Of a DNA stretch of 6,492 bases, positions 1 through 5,496 are shown one piece after another. How positions within the stretch are numbered: position 1 is the first letter of the stretch; each line of letters begins with the position of its first letter. Under the pieces are notes generated by a model. The model ran no database searches. It was not told the origin of the DNA and saw nothing but the letters and a program-made list of their open reading frames with translations. Source of the stretch: an uncultured Oscillospiraceae bacterium (GTDB lineage Bacteria > Bacillota > Clostridia > Oscillospirales > Oscillospiraceae); the NCBI GenBank assembly GCA_944385595.1, contig CALWXY010000146.1, positions 1-6,492 of the forward strand, read 5' to 3'. Made by a program: the position numbers and the translations under genes.

Positions 1-727
1 TGGAGGCGAAGAGGGCGGCGTCGCCGCTCACGAAATATTTGCGTCTGCCGGAGCCGCTGATTTTGCCGTCGAGCGAGGCGGCGAGGGCGCGGGCGGCCTC
101 GCCGGACGAGCTGACGAGCCTGGCCGAGCCGCCGAGGCGGCGGTCGATTTCCGCGGAGATGATGGGGTAGTGGGTGCAGCCAAGGATGACGGTGTCGGCC
201 CCGGCGGCGACGATGGGCGCGAGATATTCGTCGATGGCGGCGTCCAGCTCGGCCCCGGAGCCGACGCCGGACTCTATGAGCGGGACGAATTTGGGGCAGG
301 CCACGGCGACGACCTTCGCGCCGGGCGCGTACTCGGCTATGACGCGCTGGTTGTAGCCGCTTTTGACGCAGGCCTCAGTCGCGAGAAAGCCGATGACGCC
401 GTTTCTGGTGAGCGCGGCGGCTGTACGGGCGGCGGGTCTGGCGACGCCGAAGAGCGGCGTCTCGGTCTCGGCGGAGACGGTGTCGAGCGCGACGGAAGTG
501 ACGGTGCCGCAGGCGGCGAGAATCAGACCGGCGCCGCGGCCCTCGAGAAAGGCGATGTTTTTGCGGGCCATGAACATGAGCTGCTTTGGGCTGCGGCCGC
601 CGTAGGGGAGGTGGCCGGTGTCGCCGAAATAGACGATGCCGGCCTGCGGGAGCAGGCGCGAGAGCTCCTCGACGGCGGTGAGCCCGCCGAGTCCGGAGTC
701 GAAAACTCCGATGGTTTTGTTAAGCAT
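1..727 (-). CDS. murI: Glutamate racemase MurI (C-terminus cut by window edge)
   Basis: Converts L-glutamate to D-glutamate in the cytoplasm for peptidoglycan synthesis, using a two-cysteine, cofactor-independent mechanism. The reading frame opens at an ATG at 725-727 and runs without a stop to base 1; 242 codons are visible. I translated it directly. The N-terminus carries the family motif FDSGLGG (residues 9-15), followed by GDTGHLPYGGRS (35-46). The first catalytic cysteine is Cys73 in AACGTVTS and the second is Cys184 in GCTHYP. The visible part ends in VSGDAALFAS, which matches the end region of the family (usually about 260-275 residues), so roughly the last 15-30 residues are probably missing. 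A GGAGG ribosome site at 734-738 lies 6 bases before the ATG and supports this start. Oddity: the residue after the first catalytic Cys is Gly, where the common form is ACNT. The enzyme assignment is firm. Confidence 0.95.
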   Translation of the reverse strand, partial: MLNKTIGVFDSGLGGLTAVEELSRLLPQAGIVYFGDTGHLPYGGRSPKQLMFMARKNIAFLEGRGAGLILAACGTVTSVALDTVSAETETPLFGVARPAARTAAALTRNGVIGFLATEACVKSGYNQRVIAEYAPGAKVVAVACPKFVPLIESGVGSGAELDAAIDEYLAPIVAAGADTVILGCTHYPIISAEIDRRLGGSARLVSSSGEAARALAASLDGKISGSGRRKYFVSGDAALFAS

Positions 728-740
728 AAAATACCTCCGG

Positions 741-771
741 CTGCCCGCGAGCCGCGAGGGCGCAAGGGCAG
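741..771 (-). promoter_or_regulatory. Inverted repeat in the murI leader
   Basis: CTGCCC at 741-746 and GGGCAG at 766-771 form a 6-bp inverted repeat around a GC-rich 19-base interior that can itself pair weakly. In the murI mRNA the structure would sit between the transcription start and the GGAGG ribosome site at 734-738. No run of T follows it, so it is not a classical terminator. It could affect leader stability or translation, or it could be chance pairing in GC-rich DNA. Confidence 0.25.
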
Positions 772-782
772 ACATTATATAA

Positions 783-811
783 ATAATACGACAATTTGCC
801 TTTTATTACAA
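783..811 (-). promoter_or_regulatory. Probable sigma-A promoter for murI
   Basis: On the minus strand, TTGTAA (806-811) and TATTAT (783-788) are separated by exactly 17 bases, a good sigma-A pair. A second TATAAT lies at 774-779 on the same strand, but its best -35 (AAGGCA at 797-802) is poor. Transcription would start around 775 and leave a leader of about 50 nt before the murI ATG. This is read from motif spacing only. Confidence 0.5.
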
Positions 812-825
812 GAGCAAAAATAGTG

Positions 826-854
826 TGGAAATAATTTGTGCGATTTGATATAAT
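826..854 (+). promoter_or_regulatory. Probable sigma-A promoter with extended -10
   Basis: TGGAAA (826-831; 4 of 6 matches to TTGACA) and a perfect TATAAT (849-854) are separated by 17 bases. A TG at 846-847 gives the extended -10 form TGaTATAAT. It would drive the two-gene operon starting at 940, back to back with the murI promoter. A further TATAAT at 897-902 lacks a matching -35. The predicted transcript begins near 861 and has a leader of about 80 nt. Confidence 0.65.
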
Positions 855-866
855 GTAGTTTACGGA

Positions 867-888
867 CGCGGCGGAACGCATCGCCGCG
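867..888 (+). promoter_or_regulatory. GC-rich hairpin in the leader of the 940 operon
   Basis: CGCGGCG (867-873) pairs perfectly with CGCCGCG (882-888) across an 8-base loop. An alternative pairing of GGCGG (870-874) with CCGCC (889-893) is also possible. It lies at the predicted 5' end of the mRNA, well ahead of the ribosome site at 925-931, and no T-run follows. It may stabilise the transcript 5' end. I recognise no riboswitch class in it. Confidence 0.3.
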
Positions 889-939
889 CCGCCGGATATA
901 ATATATCATATCAGTGCTCTTTGGAAGGAGGCCGCTGTT

Positions 940-1347
940 ATGCAGATAGAACTCACGAACAAGGAATTCCGCCTGCTTTTGGACATGGTGTATATAGGCA
1001 ACTGGGTGCTGAACTCCGCCCGCGGCGACGACAGGATAGAGGAATACGACTCGCTTGAGGAGAAGGTTTTCTCCTACTGCTCGCCCGCCGGGATGAAGAG
1101 CCTCATCGAGCTGTGGCGCGGCCACATCTACCCCTCGCGCGAGTACGAGGACGGCGGCATCCACGAGGCGATAGCCGACTACGAGGACGCCGTGTTCTTC
1201 GACATTCTGGCCGAGGAGCTGGCCCGCCGCGACATGGACAGCGAGCATGTGAATCCCGACGACCTGCAGGAGCTGCAGCACCGCATGGACGAGTATATAA
1301 GCGAGTTTGAGCGCAACGGCGTCGACAACATCTCGCTCGACATATGA
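940..1347 (+). CDS. Conserved-looking acidic protein of unknown function (135 aa)
   Basis: I cannot name this protein. The ATG at 940 is preceded by a near-perfect ribosome site, AAGGAGG at 925-931 with 8 bases of spacing, so it is clearly translated. By my count it has 33 Asp/Glu against 12 Lys/Arg, so it is strongly acidic. No signal peptide or membrane segment is visible. The N-terminal part (LTNKEFRLLLDMVYIGNWVL, residues 6-25) reads as an amphipathic helix with two aromatics. A middle segment has IYPSREYEDGG (64-74), followed by helix-like, acidic sequence to the end. The single Cys (47) argues against a metal site. It resembles uncharacterised soluble proteins of about 130-140 residues that I vaguely recall from Firmicutes, but I cannot place a family. 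It overlaps the following alkyltransferase gene by 4 bases (ATGA), so the two are co-expressed. Confidence 0.85.
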   Translation: MQIELTNKEFRLLLDMVYIGNWVLNSARGDDRIEEYDSLEEKVFSYCSPAGMKSLIELWRGHIYPSREYEDGGIHEAIADYEDAVFFDILAEELARRDMDSEHVNPDDLQELQHRMDEYISEFERNGVDNISLDI

Positions 1348-1787
1348 CTATGAGCGAGACGGTTGTGTTCAGAACGCCGCTCGGGAATATGCGCCTTGTG
1401 ATGTCCGGCGGCGCGGTGACGGAGCTGGGCTTCACCGACGAGCCGGAAAACGGCGCGGAGAACGAGGGAGTGCGCCAGGTGCTGGAATATTTTGCGGGTA
1501 CGCGGCGGGAGTTTTCGCTGCCGCTGCGCCCGCGCGGCACGCCGTTCCAGCTGCGCGTCTGGCGCGCGCTGACGGAGATACCATACGGCGAGACGCGCAC
1601 TTACGGCGATATCGCCCGCGCAATCGGCGCGCCGGGGGCCGCCCGCGCCGTCGGCGGGGCGAACAACAAAAATCCGATAGCGATAATCGTACCGTGCCAC
1701 CGCGTTGTAGGCGCAAACGGCGCCCCCACCGGCTACGCCGGCGGGCTGGATAAGAAGGGTTTTCTGCTTAAACTGGAAAAAGGCTGA
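1344..1787 (+). CDS. ogt: Methylated-DNA--protein-cysteine S-methyltransferase (Ogt/MGMT family)
   Basis: A suicide DNA-repair protein that moves the alkyl group from O6-alkylguanine (or O4-alkylthymine) to its own cysteine. The signature PCHRVVG is present, with acceptor Cys118 in IIVPCHRV. Upstream is the winged-helix DNA-binding part: FQLRVWRAL (68-76), IPYGETRTYGDIARAIG (79-95) and AARAVGGA (99-106), where Arg101 corresponds to the base-flipping arginine finger. NKNP (108-111) is the hinge before the active site, and YAGGLDKKGFLL closes the domain. At 147 residues it is shorter than typical Ogt (about 165-175), the loss being in the N-terminal domain. The start overlaps the previous stop as ATGA; a second in-frame ATG at 1350 is possible. 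No Shine-Dalgarno is visible before either, so translation probably depends on coupling to the 940 gene. Confidence 0.95.
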   Translation: MTMSETVVFRTPLGNMRLVMSGGAVTELGFTDEPENGAENEGVRQVLEYFAGTRREFSLPLRPRGTPFQLRVWRALTEIPYGETRTYGDIARAIGAPGAARAVGGANNKNPIAIIVPCHRVVGANGAPTGYAGGLDKKGFLLKLEKG

Positions 1788-1803
1788 GGCTCAACAAAGC
1801 CTC
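1786..1803 (+). repeat. Small hairpin at the ogt stop codon
   Basis: GAGGCT (1786-1791) and AGCCTC (1798-1803) form a 6-bp stem with loop CAACAA. It begins inside the ogt TGA stop codon and is the first of three successive hairpins after the gene. No T-run follows it. Confidence 0.4.
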
Positions 1804-1809
1804 GCAGAG

Positions 1810-1829
1810 TTCGCGCCCGCAGGCGCGAA
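1810..1829. repeat. REP-like GC-rich palindrome
   Basis: TTCGCGCC (1810-1817) and GGCGCGAA (1822-1829) form a perfect 8-bp stem with a CGCA loop. It is followed by GCGAAGTGCAATCCCCC before the terminator. Position (between the convergent ogt and ppk1 genes), size and composition resemble dispersed REP-type palindromes. Repetition elsewhere in the genome cannot be judged from one copy. Confidence 0.35.
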
Positions 1830-1846
1830 GCGAAGTGCAATCCCCC

Positions 1847-1888
1847 ATAATAAAAATGCTGAAGCATTAGCTTCAGCATTTTTATTAT
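1847..1888. terminator. Bidirectional intrinsic terminator between ogt and ppk1
   Basis: A perfect 19-bp stem (1847-1865 with 1870-1888) has an ATTA loop at 1866-1869. Its core is GCTGAAGC/GCTTCAGC, flanked by A-tracts on the left and T-tracts on the right (TTTTTATTATTATTT on the plus strand, TTTTTATTAT on the minus strand). It can stop transcription from both sides. The outermost stem base, 1888, is the last base of the ppk1 stop codon (1888-1890). Confidence 0.92.
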
Positions 1889-4041
1889 TATTTCTTTCTT
1901 CCGAACAGCCGCCACCAGAGGCTCACGCGGCCCGGGACGGGGCGCTCGGCGGGCTTCGGCTTGGGCGCCGGGAGCGGCGCGTCCGGCTCAAGCGGGAGCG
2001 GGTTTTCCATGAAATAGTCCTGACTGGAAAACGGCTCGCCGCCGCTCTTGCGCAGGTAGCTGCCGTCCGGCAGGAGGGTGCTGGCCTTGACATTGTCGGC
2101 AAGCTGCTTCTCAAGAATCCAGAGCAGACACTTTTTCAGCTCCGGCGAATCTATCGGGCAGGCGACCTCGACGCGGCGCACGAGGTTGCGCGTCATCAAA
2201 TCGGCGGAGGATATGAACAGCCCGTACTCGCCGCTGCGCCCGAAGCAGTAGATACGCGAGTGCTCGAGATAGCGGCCCACTATGCTGGTGACGTGTATGT
2301 TCTCCGTCTTGCCGGGGATGCCCGGGCGCAGGCAGCAGATGCCGCGCAGTATGAGCTGCACCTCGACGCCCGCGCGAGAGCACTCCGACAGCTTGTCGAT
2401 GACCTCGCGCTCGGTCATGGAGTTGGCCTTGATGCAGATGTAGCCCTTGTCGCCGAGGGCAATCTGCTCGTCCATCAGCTCGAGCAGGCGGCTCTTGATG
2501 CCGCTGGGGGAGACGAGCAGAGTGCCGTAGTCCCCGTCGAGGTTCGCGACCAGCATGTTGCGGAAGAATGCGGTGGCGTCCTCGCCTATGTCCTGGCGGG
2601 CGGTCATATAGGTGAGGTCGGTGTACATTTTGTTGGTCTTCTCGTTGTAGTTGCCGGTGCCGACCTGGGTGATGTAGCTCAGGCTCTCGCCGCGGCGCAG
2701 CGTTATGAGGCAGAGCTTGGAGTGGCACTTGAAGTCCTCGATGCCGTAGATGACGCGGCAGCCGGAGTCCTCCAGCAGGCGCGACCACGAGATGTTGTTG
2801 GCCTCGTCGAACCTCGCGCGCAGCTCCATCAGCGCTGTGACCTCCTTGCCGTTTTCGGCGGCGCGGCAGAGTATGTGCGCGATTTTCGAGGAGGAGGCGA
2901 GGCGGTAGATGGTGATGCGTATGGAGACGACCTCCGGGTCCTCCGCGGCCTCGCTGAGCAGTCGCAGAAATGGGTCGACGCTCTCATACGGGAAGAACAG
3001 CAGCCTGTCGCGGCGGCGAATCTGCTCGATCATGCCGAGCTTTTGGTCTATGCTGCCCGGCTGGCGCGGCGTGTACGGCTCGAACGACAGCGGCTTTGAG
3101 ATATCCTCCGGCAGCGCGTCGACGAGCGGGTAGACGTATTTGAGGCAGAGCGGGGCCTCGCAGGTGTAGACCTGGTGGTTCTCGACGTTTATGCGCGAGC
3201 ACAAAAGGCTCACGAACTCCGCCGAGGGCTTGCCCTGCAGCTCAAGGCGCATTATGCCGAGCTGCGAGCGCTTTTTGAGCAGCTTCGAGACCTTGCTGCG
3301 GTAGTCGAGGTCGATGTCGTCGAACTTGTCGTCGTCGAAGCTGATGTCGGCGTTGCGGGTGACGCAGAGGACGCAGCTCTCCGACGGCTTGAAGGAGCCA
3401 TAGAGCGAGTCGGCGCGCGAGAGCAGCAGCGTCTCGATGCGGACGAAGCGGCAGGGGTCGTCGGGCATCTGGATGAAGCGGGGCAGCACGTCGGGCAGCG
3501 GGATGAGGCCGAGCGGGGCCTTCTGGCGCTTGCCGTGCAGATTGGAGGCTATGTAGAGCTGCTTGCTGAGCAGGTGGGGGAAGGGGTGCTGCCCGTCGAC
3601 AATCTGCGGCGAGAGGACGGGCAGGATTTTCGCCTTGTAGTATTTGTTGAGGAACTTTTTCTCCTGCGGCAGCAGCTCGGCCATCTGGAGGTCGCGTATG
3701 CCCTTGTCGGCAAGCTCGGCCATCAGCTCGGAGTAGATGCGGTCACGCCTGGCCATGAGGCCGGGGATCTCGGCGTAAATCTGCTCAAGCTGGCCGACTG
3801 GCGTGAGGCCGGACTTGTTGTCGAGCGACTTGGGCGACATGACAGACAAATCGAACAGACTGCCGACGCGCACCATGAAGAACTCGTCGAGGTTGCTGGT
3901 GAATATGGAGACGAATTTGAGACGCTCGAGCAGGGGGACGCTCTTGTCCATAGCCTCCTCGAGCACGCGGAGATCGAATTTGAGCCAGCTCAGCTCTCTG
4001 TTTTGCGTGTAGCTAGTATCTCGGATCTTTTCCGGCTGCAC
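1888..4041 (-). CDS. ppk1: Polyphosphate kinase PPK1
   Basis: Reversibly transfers the terminal phosphate of ATP to inorganic polyphosphate. The protein is 717 residues, normal for PPK1 (about 690-720). The N domain starts with NRELSWLKFDLRVLEEA (14-30), and TSNLDEFFMVRVGSL contains Asn50 (E. coli Asn45, adenine contact). In the catalytic C domains, Arg380 and Arg410 (in ELRARFDEANN) match the E. coli Mg/phosphate arginines 375 and 405. His440 in CHSKLCLIT corresponds to the phosphorylated His435. LILRGICCLRPGIPG (563-577) and LEHSRIYCFG with His594 (E. coli His592) follow. Residue 459 in YITQVGTGNYNEKT is Gln where E. coli has His454. The tail (about 680-717) is proline-rich and ends WWRLFGRKK. 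The start is GTG (4039-4041), with AGGGAGGG six bases upstream. It overlaps ppx by 52 nt and is the second gene of that operon. Confidence 0.97.
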   Translation of the reverse strand: MQPEKIRDTSYTQNRELSWLKFDLRVLEEAMDKSVPLLERLKFVSIFTSNLDEFFMVRVGSLFDLSVMSPKSLDNKSGLTPVGQLEQIYAEIPGLMARRDRIYSELMAELADKGIRDLQMAELLPQEKKFLNKYYKAKILPVLSPQIVDGQHPFPHLLSKQLYIASNLHGKRQKAPLGLIPLPDVLPRFIQMPDDPCRFVRIETLLLSRADSLYGSFKPSESCVLCVTRNADISFDDDKFDDIDLDYRSKVSKLLKKRSQLGIMRLELQGKPSAEFVSLLCSRINVENHQVYTCEAPLCLKYVYPLVDALPEDISKPLSFEPYTPRQPGSIDQKLGMIEQIRRRDRLLFFPYESVDPFLRLLSEAAEDPEVVSIRITIYRLASSSKIAHILCRAAENGKEVTALMELRARFDEANNISWSRLLEDSGCRVIYGIEDFKCHSKLCLITLRRGESLSYITQVGTGNYNEKTNKMYTDLTYMTARQDIGEDATAFFRNMLVANLDGDYGTLLVSPSGIKSRLLELMDEQIALGDKGYICIKANSMTEREVIDKLSECSRAGVEVQLILRGICCLRPGIPGKTENIHVTSIVGRYLEHSRIYCFGRSGEYGLFISSADLMTRNLVRRVEVACPIDSPELKKCLLWILEKQLADNVKASTLLPDGSYLRKSGGEPFSSQDYFMENPLPLEPDAPLPAPKPKPAERPVPGRVSLWWRLFGRKK

Positions 4042-4910
4042 AGATATCCCTCCCTGACGCCGTAACTGCTTACGACCATGGTTTTGGCTGAGAATTTTTG
4101 AGCGATCCCGCGCAGGATGGCGAGACCGGGGATGATGGTGTGTACTCGCTCCGGCTCGGTTTTGAGTATGAGGTCGATGGCGGCGCGGTCGTTTTTAATC
4201 AGCGTCTGCCAGAGCTGCTCGACGGCGGCGAGCTCGACCTCGGTGCAGCTGGGCGGGAGGCTGAAGAGCCTGCGCGTGAGCTTGAGGGCGGCGCGCGCCG
4301 TGCCGCCGACGGCGGCGATGCGCTCGTAGCTCTGCCCGTCGGGCAGGGCGGCGAGCTCGGCTTTGACGCGCTCGTCTATCTTGGCGAGCGCCCCCTTGGT
4401 GGGCATGATGCGCTTGACGCAGTCGGAGTAGAGCCTGAGCGAGCCAATCGGCAGGCTGTTCGCGCCGCAGAGCTTGCCGGAGCTGAAGGTGACGACCTCG
4501 GCGCTGGCGCCGCCAATGTCGGTGAATACGCCGCTGGAGAGGCCCAGCTCGAGCATGGCGCCGGAGTAGCCGAACATGGCCTCGTCGAGGCCGGAGATGA
4601 CGTCGATGGTAAAGCCGGTGCGGCGGCTGATCTCGCCCACGGCCTCGTCGGTGTTGGCGATGTTGCGGAGCGAGGCGGTGGCAAAGACGGAGACGTCGCT
4701 TATGCCGAGCAGCTCGAGCGTCTCGCGAAACTGCAGCAGCCCGTCGCAGGCACGGCCAATGCCCTCGGGCGTGAGCTTTTTCTTCACGACGAAGCCGGCG
4801 AGACCGGCCATGATCTTGTCGCGGAAGAGGGTGCGGAAGGAGCCGTCCGCCAGCTCGTAGACGGACAGGCGCATGGAGTTTGAGCCTATGTCAATGAGAG
4901 CGCAATTCAT
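3990..4910 (-). CDS. ppx: Exopolyphosphatase / GppA-family phosphatase, short form
   Basis: An ASKHA-fold phosphatase predicted to remove terminal phosphates from polyphosphate, possibly also pppGpp. At 306 residues it is the two-domain short form (about 300) without the C-terminal HD-like region of E. coli Ppx (513). Motifs in order: DIGSNSMRLSVYE (7-19, phosphate loop 1); ATASLRN (77-83); VISGLDEAMFGYSG (104-117), with Glu110 near the expected catalytic-base position; DIGGASAEVV (131-140, phosphate loop 2, usually DIGGGSTE); AVGGTARAALKL (200-211); RVHTIIPGLAIL (255-266); and SSYGVREGYL (281-290). The ATG at 4908-4910 follows an AAGAAGG-type ribosome site at 4918-4924. It is the first gene of the ppx-ppk1 operon and its last 17 codons overlap ppk1. 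The neighbouring kinase favours polyphosphate as substrate over a GppA role, but sequence alone does not settle this. Confidence 0.92.
   Translation of the reverse strand: MNCALIDIGSNSMRLSVYELADGSFRTLFRDKIMAGLAGFVVKKKLTPEGIGRACDGLLQFRETLELLGISDVSVFATASLRNIANTDEAVGEISRRTGFTIDVISGLDEAMFGYSGAMLELGLSSGVFTDIGGASAEVVTFSSGKLCGANSLPIGSLRLYSDCVKRIMPTKGALAKIDERVKAELAALPDGQSYERIAAVGGTARAALKLTRRLFSLPPSCTEVELAAVEQLWQTLIKNDRAAIDLILKTEPERVHTIIPGLAILRGIAQKFSAKTMVVSSYGVREGYLCSRKRSEILATRKTES
4048..4055 (-). promoter_or_regulatory. Ribosome binding site of ppk1, inside ppx
   Basis: AGGGAGGG on the minus strand lies 6 bases before the GTG start of ppk1 and decides that start. The same bases are codons 286-288 (AGG GAG GGA, Arg-Glu-Gly) of ppx, part of the conserved G-[LV]-R-E-G motif of the Ppx/GppA family, so one stretch serves both protein and translation signal. 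Confidence 0.8.
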
Positions 4911-4945
4911 TGAAATACCTTCTTAAATGATATTATATATACCAT

Positions 4946-4974
4946 ATTAAACCAGTATATCCCCTATTTGTAAA
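4946..4974 (-). promoter_or_regulatory. Probable sigma-A promoter of ppx-ppk1
   Basis: On the minus strand, TTTACA (4969-4974) and TTTAAT (4946-4951) each match the consensus in 5 of 6 positions, with a 17-base spacer. A perfect TATAAT also occurs at 4932-4937, but its -35 (ATATAC at 4955-4960) is weak. The predicted leader is short, about 30 nt. I see no PhoB-type direct repeats nearby. Confidence 0.55.
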
Positions 4975-5031
4975 GAACGAAACGGCTAAAAAGTTAAATA
5001 TCGGGAAATACTCCGCAAAGAGGTGAGTGCA

Positions 5032-5463
5032 ATGACAAACCGCGAATACGGCGAGTATATCTCGAAGATATCGCCGCGCTCAAAATCGCCGCGCAATGTG
5101 TTCAGGGCCTTCGTGTCCGGCGGGCTTATCTGCTGCGTGGGGCAGTGCGCGGCCTGGCTTTATGAGTACCTGGGGCTGGGAGAGCAGCTGCGCCCGGCGG
5201 CGGTGAGCATAACGATGGTGTTCCTCGGCGTGCTGCTGACCGGCCTCGGCGTCTACGACCGGCTGGCGAAATTTGCCGGCGCGGGCACGCTGGTGCCAAT
5301 AACCGGCTTTGCAAACGCCGTGTCCGCCCCGGCGATAGAGTTCCACAGCGAGGGCGTCACCGGCGGGACATGCGTGAAGATGTTCTCGATAGCGGGGCCT
5401 GTCATCGTCTACGGCGTGAGCGCGAGCGTGCTCTACGGCCTGCTGCTGTGTATACTGACGTAA
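5032..5463 (+). CDS. spoVAC: Stage V sporulation protein AC (SpoVAC)
   Basis: A membrane component of the SpoVA channel that moves Ca-dipicolinic acid across the spore inner membrane; SpoVAC has been described as mechanosensitive. The protein is 143 residues, close to the roughly 150 of B. subtilis SpoVAC. Visible marks are the basic N-terminus SPRSKSPRNVFRAF, the segment SGGLICCVGQ (29-38), and the conserved FAGAGTLVPITGFANAV (81-97), followed by APAIEF (99-104). Hydrophobic segments lie at about 25-47, 55-74, 82-103 and 116-142. The basic N-terminal extension favours SpoVAC over the shorter paralogue SpoVAE. I chose the ATG at 5032 because GAGGTG (5020-5025) is then a ribosome site with 6-base spacing; the upstream in-frame GTG at 5023 is part of that site. 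Oddity: no spoVAD follows, since a terminator begins at the stop codon. I found no convincing sigma-G promoter. Confidence 0.93.
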   Translation: MTNREYGEYISKISPRSKSPRNVFRAFVSGGLICCVGQCAAWLYEYLGLGEQLRPAAVSITMVFLGVLLTGLGVYDRLAKFAGAGTLVPITGFANAVSAPAIEFHSEGVTGGTCVKMFSIAGPVIVYGVSASVLYGLLLCILT

Positions 5464-5496
5464 AAATGTGCCGGAGCATTGCTCCGGCACATTTTT
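5462..5496. terminator. Bidirectional terminator between spoVAC and the RHH gene
   Basis: A perfect 16-bp stem (5462-5477 with 5481-5496) has an ATT loop. Its core is GTGCCGGAGC/GCTCCGGCAC, flanked by AAAAA on the left and TTTTTT (5492-5497) on the right, so both strands have a T-run. The stop of spoVAC (5461-5463) and the stop of the minus-strand gene (5496-5498) both overlap the stem. The space between the two stops is only 32 bases and is entirely hairpin. Confidence 0.93.

Noticed and set aside
170..823. Plus-strand open frame opposite murI
   Set aside because: The minus strand encodes a clear glutamate racemase; this frame is Gly/Asp/Ala-rich and has no recognisable features.
1307..1753. 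Plus-strand Arg-rich open frame overlapping ogt
   Set aside because: Out of frame with the alkyltransferase that carries PCHRV; the composition is typical of a shifted GC-rich frame.
2260..4065. Long plus-strand open frames (2260-3099 and 3175-4065) opposite ppk1
   Set aside because: They lie fully antisense to a clear PPK1, have low-complexity Ala/Leu/Val/Glu-rich translations with no known motif, and are what high GC at third codon positions produces on the opposite strand.
4098..4883. Plus-strand open frame opposite ppx
   Set aside because: Antisense to the well-supported ppx gene; the translation is Gly/Ala/Glu-rich without motifs, and there is no ribosome site.
4943..4949. CATATTA as a sigma-G -10 element for spoVAC
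   Set aside because: It matches the -10 pattern, but no sigma-G-like -35 sits at a suitable distance upstream, and the AT-rich stretch makes chance matches likely. GTATA at 4955 has no suitable -10 either.
5023..5031. Upstream GTG as start of spoVAC
   Set aside because: This GTG is part of the GAGGTG ribosome site for the ATG at 5032; using it would leave no ribosome site in front.
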